From the NCBI GenBank assembly GCA_949358305.1, contig OX442314.1, positions 18,965,060 through 19,029,059 on the forward strand: a DNA stretch of 64,000 nucleotides, read 5' to 3'. Made by a program: the position numbers and the translations under genes. The DNA comes from Strigamia acuminata (Eukaryota > Arthropoda > Chilopoda > Geophilomorpha > Linotaeniidae). This document shows, piece after piece, positions 34,901-47,800 of the stretch. The notes under the pieces were generated by a model, which ran no database searches, was not told the origin of the DNA, and saw nothing but the letters and a program-made list of their open reading frames with translations. Numbering within the stretch: the first letter of the stretch is position 1; every line of letters starts with the position of its first letter.

Positions 34901-36625
34901 TGAAAACATACACCGAGGTAATCAATGATCCAAACAAAACACCATCTGTCACATTCATCGATCTGTCAACAAACGCTGCACATGTTTCAATGCACCCCCA
35001 CCATAATCACAATACGAGAATACTAAAACACTTCCTGTTTCGTCCGTCCATCTATCACAGGTCAATGACAGTTGCAAGATTGCAACTATAACACTAACCT
35101 AATGACCAATGATTGCTTTTCCTATACTGTATAACTTAACCAAGAATTGTGATTACTATTAAGTCATCATTTCCTTCATAAAAAAAATTCAATGTCACAG
35201 AATATTGACTACCTTGACAATAGCTTTCAAGCTGACTTTTCTCTGCTTTGTAGCCATCGTAGCAGTGGCATTTGCCTTTGCATCCTTTTGCTATCAGCAG
35301 GAAAATGGTTTGCAATAGATAACAACTTGGCTTATTAGCAGCTTGAGTCATTTGAATTGCAGCCAGAAACCATTCCAATTGCATTTGCTCTGCTTTTTTT
35401 TCCAACAAAAATGAATACATAACGTCATTATAGTTTTCTCTCACAATGAATGAAATTTTCTTTCTCCCACAATAACCAGAGAGCAGACACCGAAATCTAT
35501 TTACCAGTTTAGAAACAGATTCAATTCGATTCAATCGCAGCCAAAAATTACCACCGCGCTCTACAAATTCATTCAACTGATTGAAAAAAATAAAAATCGT
35601 TAATCGTTAAAAAAAAAAAAAATACATCGAGCCTTTTCTTTTCCTAAACTAACCGTAAACCGAGACAAAACGTGTAAAACACTTACCCAACATTTGAAAC
35701 AGGTAAACCCACTTTGACCATGCGATAAATTAAAGTGTACAACCAAAAGTCTTTGACCAGTGCAGAATGACGGAACAAAGCCTACCTGTGAATCTCTATC
35801 TTGTAAATCAGTAGACAGTTGCTTGGTAACTGCACTGGAGTCAGAATCCTCCCCTTGGCTTACAAGGTGCCCATAATCCTGATTGGTCGAAGGAGGTGTG
35901 TCTTTCCTACTCCTAGCGATCAACTCCTTCTCACATTCCAACGCATCCGACAATTCTTTCGACAGTATCTCACTGGTAATGGCTTCAGCCTCCTCCAATA
36001 AAACGTCGGTGAGACCCGGACTCGTGAGTTGCTCGTCGTCACGACTCACACTCGTCGCCTCTACTTCGGATCCTTTACAAGTGTCATCTCCAACCACGGA
36101 CAACTTGCTGCTGTGCGACGAATCCGACTCCTGCACGATCTCGTCCGTCACTTCGCGAACAGCACTCTCCTTCTCGGACTGACTCTGCTCTTCCTTCTCG
36201 TACCCGTCGCCATCGTCGTCCGTAAATTCGACAAACTCCCTATCGGACGTCAAACTGTCCACATCGGTGTCTCCACCTTCCCAAAAATATTCCGTGTCCC
36301 CCTCTACGTCATCTTCGACTTTCGACTCTAGTTTGTCATCGATATCGTCTTCGTACTCTTCCCCTTCACCTTTGTAACCGGAATCGGGAAGCGATGCTTC
36401 CGGCGCGAGTTTCTGGTCTTCGCTGGCTGCTCTCGGGGTGCTGCCGGCGTCCTCGGTCACCCTGGGAGTTAATTCGGGTGAAGTTTCTTCGGAAATGTCG
36501 TCCAACAGATATAATGGTTCCTGTTCGAATTGTGCGGGCGGGAATGTCTTGGCTTCAAAAGACGACTTGATATGGTCTTTATCGTCCTCTTGGATGTTGT
36601 CCCGTGGGTGGGCGTGCGGATCCAT
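25990..36625 (-). CDS. Rootletin (ciliary rootlet coiled-coil protein)
   Basis: Structural protein of the ciliary rootlet and centriole linker, a rod of long coiled coils. Thirty-three exons, 5' to 3': 36625-35786, 34822-34643, 34517-34407, 34087-33902, 33843-33751, 33430-33318, 33224-33059, 32985-32770, 32649-32534, 32466-32370, 32312-32010, 31952-31822, 31734-31483, 31417-31290, 31222-31059, 30992-30762, 30693-30372, 30305-30136, 30067-29888, 29821-29625, 29559-29384, 29320-28890, 28831-28552, 28488-28357, 28295-28135, 28072-27952, 27893-27730, 27662-27342, 27285-27146, 27085-26956, 26886-26572, 26505-26326, 26256-25990. Phases match and sum to 7,014 bases, about 2,337 aa (vertebrate rootletin is about 2,000). 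The LLALWRQVVAFQREFGEMK block (exon 32985-32770) is the best family marker. The first 280 residues are acidic and disordered, in one exon. Ser-Pro/Arg breaks occur (RNRGRSLSPRSPS; GSPRKSPVRA). In insects it would act in sensory neuron cilia and sperm. Confidence 0.9.
34088..34406. other. Rootletin intron 3
   Basis: 319-base AT-rich intron. No additional coding or regulatory signal recognised. Confidence 0.6.
35505..35576 (-). other. Candidate 72-base cassette exon of rootletin
   Basis: Inside the 963-base intron between the first two coding exons (34823-35785), a block reads open from acceptor TCAATCAG| to donor AAACTG|GTAAAT on the - strand. It is 24 codons in phase 0 at both ends, as are the flanking exons, so inclusion would keep the frame. 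It encodes LNEFVERGGNF..., partly helical in character. No transcript evidence; it may be a chance frame. Confidence 0.3.
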
Positions 36626-37736
36626 GATATTTAGCTTTTGACTGGCTGACACCACCTGGCGGGTCTGGTTTTAGTAGGAAATTCGAGCCTGCGCACTAGT
36701 CACGATGCAAATTCATAATCCGAGATAGTCTTGCTCCATTTCACTTATTGGTCACAGGACATTTGTTGCGACTGTTGAACAATATTAAAATTGTTAGTTC
36801 TGCGGGGACATCTCATTAATTTTTTTTATTATTTTTGTTACTTGTCTTTTCAACCTTTTATTATTTAATGGTTGGATCGATCAATACCGAAATGCGTCGA
36901 GTTTATCGATCTACAAACCTCTGCTCTTTTGTTTGTCCACTAACAATTGGACATACATTGATGAGTCCATTGTCGCATGCAAGCTGAAAGCTTACACAAA
37001 ACGTGTTGTTTCATAATGGATGAGATTTATTAAATCTTGCTTATCCAATGTTTTCTATTGTGTTTGCCCATTACTTAATCTAGAAATTAATACAAATTTC
37101 TAACGTTTTTTTTTATTTTTTATTATTATTTCATTCATCAAATTTTTTTTGCTTACTAATGTACGTCTTTCATACATGTCAGTTTCATTTATGATTTCAG
37201 TTTATTGACAACCATTTTCAGAGCAATAAATAACACAAACATTCAGAACAATAACATAAATCCTCATACAACAGCGCTATACTACTCAAACCCTGTGAAT
37301 AACGTGAAGATCAATTTCCCATCAACCTAACATACATTAAACAAGATAAAAGCAGCACATAAATTCCTCTTCGTTTTAATACGAATTATGGATTACGTGT
37401 TAATATTCAAACTCAACCTGTAAGCGTCGTTGAAAACCATGGTAACCGAACCGACCGTAACTGTCAAACCTCGGTACAACAACAACCACCTGAGCGTGCC
37501 CCTTTTATTGCTTAAATTTGTTTTGTCTGCTGTTATGTCGCCGAAAAGATGACCAACTCTTAAATAAACACTCCAACTTGGATTCTAACCTGTGTTAATT
37601 CTTCTAAACTTTTTCTTTTCCTCTCCATGTCTAATTACTGCTGGCCTAATTTTCCAACGTGTTGATCTCATGTCGCCGCCTGTAGATAAATTTCAAAATT
37701 TCAAACGATTGATATCAGAATACGGACTTATTACGT
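36626..37736. other. Rootletin promoter region, divergent from a small + gene
   Basis: 1.1 kb AT-rich region. In-frame codons continue above the rootletin ATG to about 36658, where a CCAG|G acceptor-like site occurs, so a non-coding first exon is possible. An RFX-type half site GGTAAC occurs within ACCATGGTAACC at about 37437-37448; RFX factors are known to drive rootlet and cilium genes through X-boxes. The full X-box consensus is not met. Confidence 0.35.
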
Positions 37737-38136
37737 ATGAATTTGTATTTTCAGAACGCTGAAACTGAGAATATAATACGTCATCTTGTATATAAAAACC
37801 AAACTAGATTTCGAGCTAGATCCCGCTGTTTTCATTCCCAGGATTCAATATTAAATAAACATGGCGAAATACGAGCGAAATACGAAGATTTTGTTCATCA
37901 GGTAAATATTTTCTGAATGATCTATACATAGATCTATTGATTTTTCATTTTGCGCAAGAGATCTTTTTGCAAATTGATATAAATGAATTTAAAACAGAAC
38001 CACGAACTCTCGTTTCACTTCTTTTTAAGAATTTAAAAAAATTTCAGTCGTAAATAGCAATTTCAACGGAATTTTATCATATTAAATTGTTCAGCAGGTC
38101 AAGGTTTTCGTTCCTAACGATAACGATTGTGGTTGA
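37737..38136 (+). CDS. Small unrecognised protein, possibly partial
   Basis: An open exon at 37737-37901 (start MNLYFQ..., also usable from acceptor TTTTCAG| at 37755) ends at a good donor CAG|GTAAAT. An acceptor TCAGCAG| at 38097 leads to 13 more codons and a stop at 38136. The product is about 67 aa, basic in the middle (RFRARSRCF) with a KHGEIRAKYEDF stretch. AATAAA follows at 38391. A different frame (MSPPVDKF...) opens just upstream at about 37670, so the true start may lie in another exon. No family recognised, no membrane segment or signal peptide. Confidence 0.35.
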
Positions 38137-40058
38137 GTTGACGTACTGTACCTGGATCAATCAGATCAAGATCCGTCATGTTTTATAACACCGAATCTTA
38201 TTGGTTGAAAGACCGACGGTGCTTCTTTTGGGCAAAAAATAAGCAGACGAATTTTGTTTTGGATGCACGCACTAACTACTATTATTATTTTTGTATAAAA
38301 GTAACGAAACCTTATCACAACATACTGACGGTATCAAACATTTTCAGCTTTAGTATGTATGCCTTTATTATACAAACGATTATAAAGAAAAATAAAGTTT
38401 ATTATTTTGTATAAAAAAGATTTTTTATTAGATAGTCAAAGATAACAATATTATCATCTTCATTAACAAACATATAATACAGAAATGGACATCACACCTA
38501 TGCTCAGAAATAGAAAAAACTTGCCTAGAAATTGACAATTGGTAATTATTAAAATTTGACGAAAACAAAGAAAATTATTAAAAGAATATGATAGAATCCT
38601 TCACTTAATTTTTTTTATCCTCAACAAACAAAGTTGCCATCGGATACTAAATTGTAAGGGTGCACAGTTTTATAATATATTTAAAATAAATATTTTCTTT
38701 TCGATAGCATGGAATTTGGTATTTAATTAATTAATCATACAAAGATCAATATAATTTAAGTAAGAGTCATCCACCCAAATTCCAAAAAGCTATAGGCACC
38801 CTACAACACGTCATGCAAAAATTGGGAACAAAATATTGTTTAATGGATTACTATCACACATATACATTGGACTTCAACCTTGTAAAAGCCTTACAAGAAA
38901 TCTCTTTTGCTATATTAGCTTGCTATATTGTAGGCAACAGACAGAATTATTATACACACTCTCGTTGTTTATCATACAAACTTTATACAAAGGGAGATTA
39001 TTTTACATGTCACAGAAATAAATAGCATGGAATGAAATTCTGACAAAAACAAAAGTTCTCTCCAAAAATGGTGCATTGTAAATTTGTTGACAATTTATTA
39101 GTTTCAAATTTAAATACTCTACACTTAATTAGATATGTTGGGACCTTTACTCAAAATTATAAATTCACTGTTCCATTCCAAAAAAAAACAACAAACGAAT
39201 AAATAATTGCATTGTTCGCAACACAAAAATAAACGGAGTATTGCTCGTCACTAGATATGACAACACGATTCGTTATTAAATGATTGTCTATAAAAATAAA
39301 AGCAAAAATAAAAAATGCAAGCATTAATTAAACAGTTACGAGCACAGACTTAATTTATTATTATATTAAAATTTATTTTATTCGACTTTACAATGCGTTT
39401 AATCGACCATCCCTTCAATCAAAACAAGAATGGAACAATGATTTACCAGTAAACATTCACTTTGCCCCAATTTCTTGCATAATTTATACCAGACTCGACT
39501 ACGGCATTTAAAACAAAACCATCAAATTGAAATAAACATTTAAAAAACAAAAGAAGTAAATGCTATTGCTTGGTGTATGTAAGTTTCATCTTATCAATAC
39601 AATAATCAGCCTCCCATAATTGTAAAATTGTATATTTCAAAATAAAGCTGCTCTCTTGTCCGCTGAGCTGTTGCTAAGAGCCTAGTCGATAGTCATGGAG
39701 GATGGAACATGAAATTGCGCTTCATTTTTTTCTTTTATTCTTTCATTCTCTCGTTTCTTGATTTTTTTTAAGAAAGTTTTTCTTTTTAAAAAACGTTTAC
39801 TTCACTACAAGAACAAAATACCATTCCATGGTCCAGAAAGCAGTTGAAACTTATTATTCCCTACTCTGGTTGAGCAGTTAATCCATATATCCATGGTCGG
39901 AATCAGGAGGAGCAAAATGCACTACACTTTTTTTTTTTTTTTTTTTTTAAATTGAAAACTCACTTTGCAACATGGACATAGAGCAAATCTCCACAAATCT
40001 TCTTGCAGGAGCATGTTCGAATCGTGATATGTCGGATGACTCCGCTAAACCGATTGCA
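38137..40058. other. 3' region of Eph and of the small + gene
   Basis: Contains the AATAAA for the + strand gene (38391-38396). From the other side it contains what is probably a long 3' untranslated region of the Eph gene, with several TTTATT (AATAAA on - strand) sites and a 21-base T run at 39928-39948. No coding sequence seen. Confidence 0.45.
39928..39948. repeat. Poly(T) run, 21 bases
   Basis: Uninterrupted T run about 110 bases beyond the Eph stop codon; A-run in the Eph transcript. Confidence 0.9.
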
Positions 40059-43000
40059 TTAAACTAGGAAGCCCTCGGACATGTTGGCACTGATTTGCGC
40101 TCGCATCGCTTGCACAGAGTTGAGGATTTTCTTTTGGTGTCCCACCAACGTTACTCCAATGGTATTGTTTAAGTCTTTGGCAGTTAGTCTCGCCACTGCG
40201 TCCATACTTGAAACACCAGCGCGATCAAAACTATCTAAATATCGAGTCATTTTAATCGATCCTAACCATTCCTCTACTGTGGCAAACTGTGTCATGTCTG
40301 GAGCATCAGGCGCCAAAGGATTCTGGTTTCTTCAACACAACAAATAAATTAAGAAATTAATAAATATTTTTAAGCACACAAATTTAATTCCTTACTTATT
40401 TTGTGCTACTTTGCGTAAACTTTCAGGACACCTAATTAATTTGTCCAATGTTTTAACTATGTTTGCGAACGTGGGCCTGTGTGATCGTTCTTTCTGCCAA
40501 CAGTCTAACATGAGTTGGTGAATAGCTTCGGGACAATCCTACAATAAGAAATAAAACATGTCATCGTATGTCACACGTCAACGAGCACGAATGCAAACGG
40601 TTACTAACCATTGGGGCTGGCAGACGGTAACCTTTCTCAATACTTTTAATGACATCTTGATTCGACCAATTCCAATACGGCCGCTCTCCATAAGACATGA
40701 CTTCCCAAGCGACAATACCGAAACTCCATACATCACTGGCAGAGGTAAATTTGCGAAACGCGATGGCTTCAGGAGCTGTCCACCGCACGGGGATCTTACC
40801 GCCGCGAGTTGTGTACGCTCCTTCTGTAGTGCTCTCGATCTCGCGAGATAAACCGAAATCAGCGATCTTGCAAACCAGGTTCGCGTTAACGAGAACGTTG
40901 CGGGCTGCCAGATCCTAAAATCACAAATGTCAACATTTAGTTGGTGGTGCAATTCAAAGTCACCTTTTAAACAAACATACCCTGTGAACGTAATTCATCT
41001 CTGCCAGATATTGCATACCTGATGCAATACCTCGGAGCATTGAAACTAACTGTATCACTTGGAACTTTCCATCATTAGCCTAGAAAAGAAAAGGAATTTA
41101 TAATAAATTATTTTCATTCGATTCATTCATTTTTAATCATTTCAAATATCACTTACTCTTAAAAACGTGTCCAGAGAACCGTTTTCCATGTATTCTGTGA
41201 TGATCATGACTGGGTTACTCTTTGTTACTACGCCTTGAAGAAATATAACGTTGGGATGCTCGAACTGTCCCATGATGCTTGCTTCAGTTAAAAAATCCAT
41301 CCTAGCTTTATCTGATGATCCAGGCTTCAAAGTCTTGATGGCCACCGTCATTTCAGGCCGACTGGGAATCTTCAATTTTCCTCGACATACATCACCAAAT
41401 TCACCTAAGAAAATAAAATTGAAAAAAACATTTAGAAAATTTAATTTTTTAAATTTAATTTGGCATTTTAATTCGTACCTCCTCCGATAATAGCCTCTAT
41501 AGTAATGTGTGAAGCATCTATTTCTCGAGTAAATTCTCTAACGGCTTGATTGGGATCTTCGTAAGTATGAGGATCGACATAAGTTCGTGGAGGACCAACT
41601 TGTGTAAACAAAGGAGTTGTCACTGCAAGTTCAAGTTTATAGACACAAAAATTAAGAATATTGAAGAAACACGGTTCATCGATTAATCCATGCAATAAAA
41701 AGCGGTGAATCCCATCACAGTTACACGTTAACACTAATGCGCAAGCCACTAATTTAAACCACACACTACAATAAATAACTTACACTTACTGTAGGTAACA
41801 ATCAATCCTGCGATAGCATGAAAAAAAGGGAAAGAAAAAAGAAAACGTCAAAGTCGAAGCTTTAGCTGATAGAACTCATCACCAATGTTTTAAGCCCAAA
41901 TTGAAATTGATTTAATAATTTACCTTCACCATTCCTGTATTCCAGTGTATCGCAATCACTTGGTTGCTTCTTATTGCAATCCTCGTTACTTCTATTTTGA
42001 AAAATAAATAAATAAATAAATAAAATTAGAATTACACAAATGTTTTAAAATCATTTTACCTTCTCAGGAAAAGAACCGTCATGATAATGACAATGACTAG
42101 GAGAACCACAACGGCAACGACAGCGCCCGCAATGATGCGCACTTGCACACTATCGTCATCGCCGACATACGCTGCATCAAAATATGTCATTATTGCAAGG
42201 TTGAACGCGAATTACATCGACAGAGTTTAAAAAACTCACCTGTACCTAGCATCTGGTCAGTTCTTCTGTATTCAGGTTGACTGAATTCACCCCACCCGTG
42301 AGTAGTTTTAGCACGGACCTATTGAAATTAAAAATGATGGTTAAAAATGAGCGCTAACTTCAAAATGAGCATCAAATGTACCTGGAATCCATACTCGGTA
42401 CGTTGTTTCAGGTTTGTGAAAACCGACTCTTCGTGTTTGGTTAGGATGCTTGACGCGTTTCTTTCCATTCCACGGATGAAGTAGCGAACTTCGTACATCT
42501 CAATTTCACTGAACGGATCGTCCGGTGCGTCCCATTTCAAAGTGATTTCTGTATTCTGCACGTTCACCACATGAACGTTCGACACCACTGACGGCACTAT
42601 AAATAACAAGACTATTTAAAAAAATATTAAAGAATAACGAAAGCCACATTTGAAACACATTAAAAGCGTAAAACAAACAAATAAACAAACAAATAAATAA
42701 ATAATTTAATTTTACCAGACGCCTCTGTAGTAACTGTAATGTCCACGTATTTATTTGCCTTGGAAAACTCGGAAACTCCATTTTCAGCATAAACCAAAAA
42801 CCGGTATGTGGTTACCGGATTCAATCCGGAAATGGTAACTTTGGTTTCGTTGAACCTTTCTTGCGACGGCACGTACGACACGGCAGGACCGCACGCGTCG
42901 CACACTACTTTGTACACGGTATCCGTTCGACCGCCCAAGTACAAGGGCGACGTCCATGACAAGATGACTGCCGACTGATCCACAAAACTCAAAGTTAAAT

Positions 43001-46000
43001 TCTGAGGAGCTGTTGGCGACTCTGCAATAATACAAACACATACATGAATACAAACCAAACTCAATTGCAAACAAACACAAATCTCTTACGTGTGCATGGC
43101 ATCGATTTCGGATCCTTGGGAGAACGGTAATAACCTTCCTCGCATCGACATTCAACAGACCCCGAATACGGCGCATTGCTATGATCTGGACACGGCTGAC
43201 ATTTTTCATCCCCCACTGTGTATTTGAATTTTCCAAGCGGACAAACTGCAAAATACAAACAAATCCATACGCATAAGATATGTATAAGAAAAGGAAAAGA
43301 AAACAAAAAAATGAAAACAAAAGACAAAAAAATCTGTATAAATATTTAATAGCTCAAAATAAATGTCTATTTCATGACGCAGGACCGGTAAGTCCATTAA
43401 ATGCTAAAAACAAAAGGACGGAAACACATTAGATAACAAGTTATGGACAGACATGACAGGAGGGGAAAGTAAAAGATTAATGCACTTTTGATGAGAAAAA
43501 AAGCAGTGCAGCATTGCTACGACAGTTACAAATGAACAGTACTATTAAAAGAAAATATTATAAGTGATAATCAAGAGTTTAAAACTCATTTATTTGTCGC
43601 TGAAATCGGTCCCTCTCAACGCAAAAGGATTGCCTTTGAGTCGAGGCATTATCCGATCACAGTTGGGCCCGGTGAAGGAAAAAAGGCGCGCGCCACCCTT
43701 TAAGGTCTCGATAAAATCCCAAAAGGAAGTTATAAATGTTGTGTAACAGCTAGAGGGAGTCTTGAGAAAGAAGAATAGCTCTTCAGTCTGCAATATCGTC
43801 ACTCAGATCAAGAGTATCGTGTTCGGCTTTTCACTGTTGCCATATTTCTCTTCTCTCGCGCAGGAAGGAGCCGCCAAAAGGCAGTTTCCTATTTTCTTCA
43901 CGTGATCCCGGTCTTTAGCGTAACGGAATAAAAGAAAAGAAAAGAGCCACCAGTCGAAAAGAACGAGGAAGGCTTGACAAATACCTCTTGTTATTGTAAT
44001 GAAAATTCGTCACGAGCATAAAATTAACGTTGTAAACCGAGCTAATGTCACTATTTAATGATCCAAAACTAATTATTCAACCAACGGATACCATTTCATA
44101 ATCAAATATCAATATTCTCTCCCCTCTTCTTTTCAAATTGGCAGCTGTAGAAGCATGTTATTAATTAAATTGATTACTCATTTCTTTTATTTCTATTTTC
44201 GCCAACATATTTGTTTACCTAACCTTTAAAGCGCGTAAAAATTGTGTTAAAACGTTTTAATTGAAGCGATGTTGCTGTTTGAGTATGTTACCTCTGTTAA
44301 GTTGTTTCTTAGTTCAACCATGCACATTTAATGTGCTTGCAAAGTCAAAATTTATTAAATGAAGTGTAAGTTCAACTTAAAGGGCTAGTGAAATGGTTGC
44401 AACAAAATTCCAATTATTTTTTAACGTATAAAAATAATACAAATATAAAAAACAAAAAAAAAACCAAAACGATCACTAAATTTAGTTACGGCGCATCATC
44501 ATTCGGTAATTCATAAAACCGAATATCCATCAGAATAATTAAATTTAAGCTTGGCTCGTGCGATTAAAGCAATTATTATAAATTCTCCGATTTTGATCGC
44601 AGTATTCTTCCGAATAAATAACAAATACAAAGTTAGCGAGAGTGATGTCGGCATACCGTTCCAATAAATTTACCTTTCACCCGACCAACTTCCTTGTCTT
44701 AGAAAGCTTCATTACTCAAAAAACTCGTGATTAAAACCCGTCCGGACAACTAGGCGTAATGTACGCAACACTGATCACTTTATTACTTTATTATTAATGA
44801 ATTTTGGGTGGAGACTGTGCCACTTATCAAGAATCTCTCATTAAAATTGCAAGATGAGGGGAGAGGACCCACATACATCACAGAATTTCCTCATTAAAAG
44901 CAGCTACAAAATTAAAGCCAAAGCAAACACTAGCTTGCACTATATCTTGCCAGAATTTCTCTCCCCTTATCTCCCCACAAGGTGAAAGAGGCTCCGACTA
45001 AACTAAATAACACCTAAATTTGCATTAATTATGAAAGTGGAAAATTGTGTCGCACTTATTGTGAGAGTGGACGGGCACTGCTAGGATTTTGGGGTTATCC
45101 TAACACAGCTAGGCACACGACACGTAAACGGAAATGACATTACACATTTTGGAGGTTTAACGGCCTTTATTGCGGCGGAGTTGCGCCATAACGGGCCATT
45201 GGTCAGCCCCGTGACTGTTAGGGCTACTAAACGGTCACAATTTGATATTAAAAAAAAAATATCTTCTTTTGTTTCTCCATCCTTTTATCGATTTCGAAGC
45301 AGCGAAAAAATATTTTCAACGAGACAAATTGTAAAATTTAAAAATTAATGTTAAAATTCCCAGTTGTCCGAGAAACTCATCTCCGGCATGTAAATAAGTC
45401 AAATGCAGACTTTATTGAACGTCACCATGTTAAACCAACGGGGAGAAAAATAGCGAGGAATAAAAGAGCGAAGAACAGTGGTTTAATGAAAAATTCTTCT
45501 TACCTTCACAAGACTGCCTTTCAATATTCGCTTCGTAACCAGCCATGCATTTGCATCCACCGCTAAGTAAATACCAACTGCCGTCTCCTTTACACAAAAA
45601 CTTCGGCGTTTCTGCTTGGGCGGCGTTCGTAACACATTGTCCTTTGGCCTGTTCTATGGAAGTCACTTCACGACCCGTAGGTGTCTCCGGGAAGTAGGCA
45701 AAGCTGGTGGTAACATTTGGGCATGTAATGTAATACACACGAATGGCAAGAAGGGAAATGCAAGCTCCTTGGTCGCGAAATGCAAAGTAAATGCCTTTTT
45801 TAGTGACCGGAACCGATCGAACTTCAGTATTAATGATTATCTGCGTAAAAAAAATCAATTAACGTGGTAAATATCAACCAACTATAAATATTTACCTGAG
45901 TATTGGACGTAAAGCGGCCTTCGTCGGCCGCAATTCGGTCGATAAGCTTGTACGATTCGGGTTCCCAAGGCGGGGGCTCCTTAGTGGCAGCATCGAATTC

Positions 46001-47768
46001 GTAGTAAAGCAAACTAAAAGTCTCTTTGCAAGATAATGCCGTTCCGGGAAAGAGGGAACAATCCCTCATGCTAAATTTCACTTCGATGTATATCCGATTG
46101 GCTTCTCCCCTTTCGATGAAGGGCGTCCAAAGCCAATTGTTTACCGTATCAAATGCCACATCGCAAGCGACGTACGATCGCCAATTAATTCCTTTGTCAA
46201 ACTCCGTAAAGCTTTCTTCCACCCACTGCAAAAAACAAAACAAATTCCGTTAGCCACGACGCGGCAATCATCCTTCCTTATCTTCATCTAGAACGACAAC
46301 GGTAATGTAAGCATAAATTTCACCGGTATACAAATTCGCTTTCCCTCGCCGCGTATCTCTTCCTTCCGCTTTCCTCCCCACTTCCACCGTTTCAACCCTT
46401 AAGAAAATGAAACCATCGCTTTCGCTTGACATATGCTCGCTTAAAATAGCGAGCAAAGAAGTCAGTTTGATATCCGTGTCATTCTCACGCAAAACCCGAC
46501 ACTCGCCTAATGGGTTTGCCACTCAAGAAAATTCAACATGACACTCGAATTATTCCACGCACAGCAAAAAACACAAACCAACTTCAAAGAAAAAGCCAGT
46601 GCTAATTAAAGCCAGACGACGAATGCGTGTCGAGCGATAAGCGATAATTTCAGAAATGGTAAAAAAACCGACAGAAAAAAAGAGAGGGCACACATACAAA
46701 TAATTGAGTGAGTGTCAGATCGATGACAGCTCGTCAAAATGTAGTCTGCTTTTAAATCAACGTCAGTTGTTCGTTTCGATTTCATCGCGCTTTTTATCAA
46801 CGGCTTGTTTGCAATAATACTCGTGAATATTCCTCGCGGCCGTTATTCGACACGTTCGTGTTTCGATTTCGTCCAACCACTTCTATTTTACGACGACTAA
46901 AACCGTCCGATAAGCCCTTGACTTATATTCGATGGGAACTGGAGACCCAAATCTCCTCCTCCACTGTTATCTAAAATGGCGCCGCCCCTTCTCCATTGCT
47001 GACATATCAATTCCTCGTCAGAACAGACAAGAAATTCGCACCACCGTACGATACATGACTATGCATTAAACTTATCACCGAATAACATCGGTTCGGAGGA
47101 AATAATTCAAATTTCACTTATTGCTAAGGATGCACTCGTAAGAAGACCATCGATCAACGAGGGTTCGTATTTATCTTCTTGTGCACGTGCAAGTCTGCAA
47201 TTGCACCGTGTAAATCCAAGTCAAATATAAACTGACTCGTGTTATAGTGTCCAATTTGTGTCGCAACTTCAGCTAGATGGGACAATCAAAGTGCAAGTTT
47301 AAAGCACTTAATAAACAAGATAGTTATTAGTGCTTGTTTGTATGCTTCTCCATGTTTATGCTAATATCCTATTACTATAATTGCCGTTGTTTTAACTGTT
47401 ACAGCATTAGATTTATCGTGTTGCAGTAGCTTTTTAGAACGACCCGTTTAATCCTCTTATTACTATTTCCAGTTACATTCTAATTTAACTCGTAACTGTG
47501 CAATTTAAAACGAGGATGCAACGATAAAAATCCAAAAGAATGAAAAATTACTCTCCTATTTTTGACACAATTTAAACTGAATAATATTTAATAAATTCGA
47601 TACAAATAAATGTTTTTTGCCTGCAGTAGAAGCGAAGAAAAAAATAAATTCAGTCTACAAGCAACAACAAGCACTTTCATCATACATAATTGGTTTCCTT
47701 ACCCATCGATGATTTATCGTGCTTCAATTTAAAAAATCAAGTGCAATCTATCATTAACATTTCCACCC

Positions 47769-47800
<32 letters not shown>

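Noticed and set aside
35213-35389. Second candidate cassette exon in the rootletin intron (QMQLEWFLAAIQ... frame)
   Set aside because: Splice-like ends exist, but the open frame needs phase 1 on both sides while the flanking exons are phase 0; in phase 0 it has a stop.
37434-37448. X-box for the rootletin promoter at ACCATGGTAACC
   Set aside because: Only one half site (GGTAAC) fits the consensus and it lies about 800 bases from the start codon, further than typical functional X-boxes.
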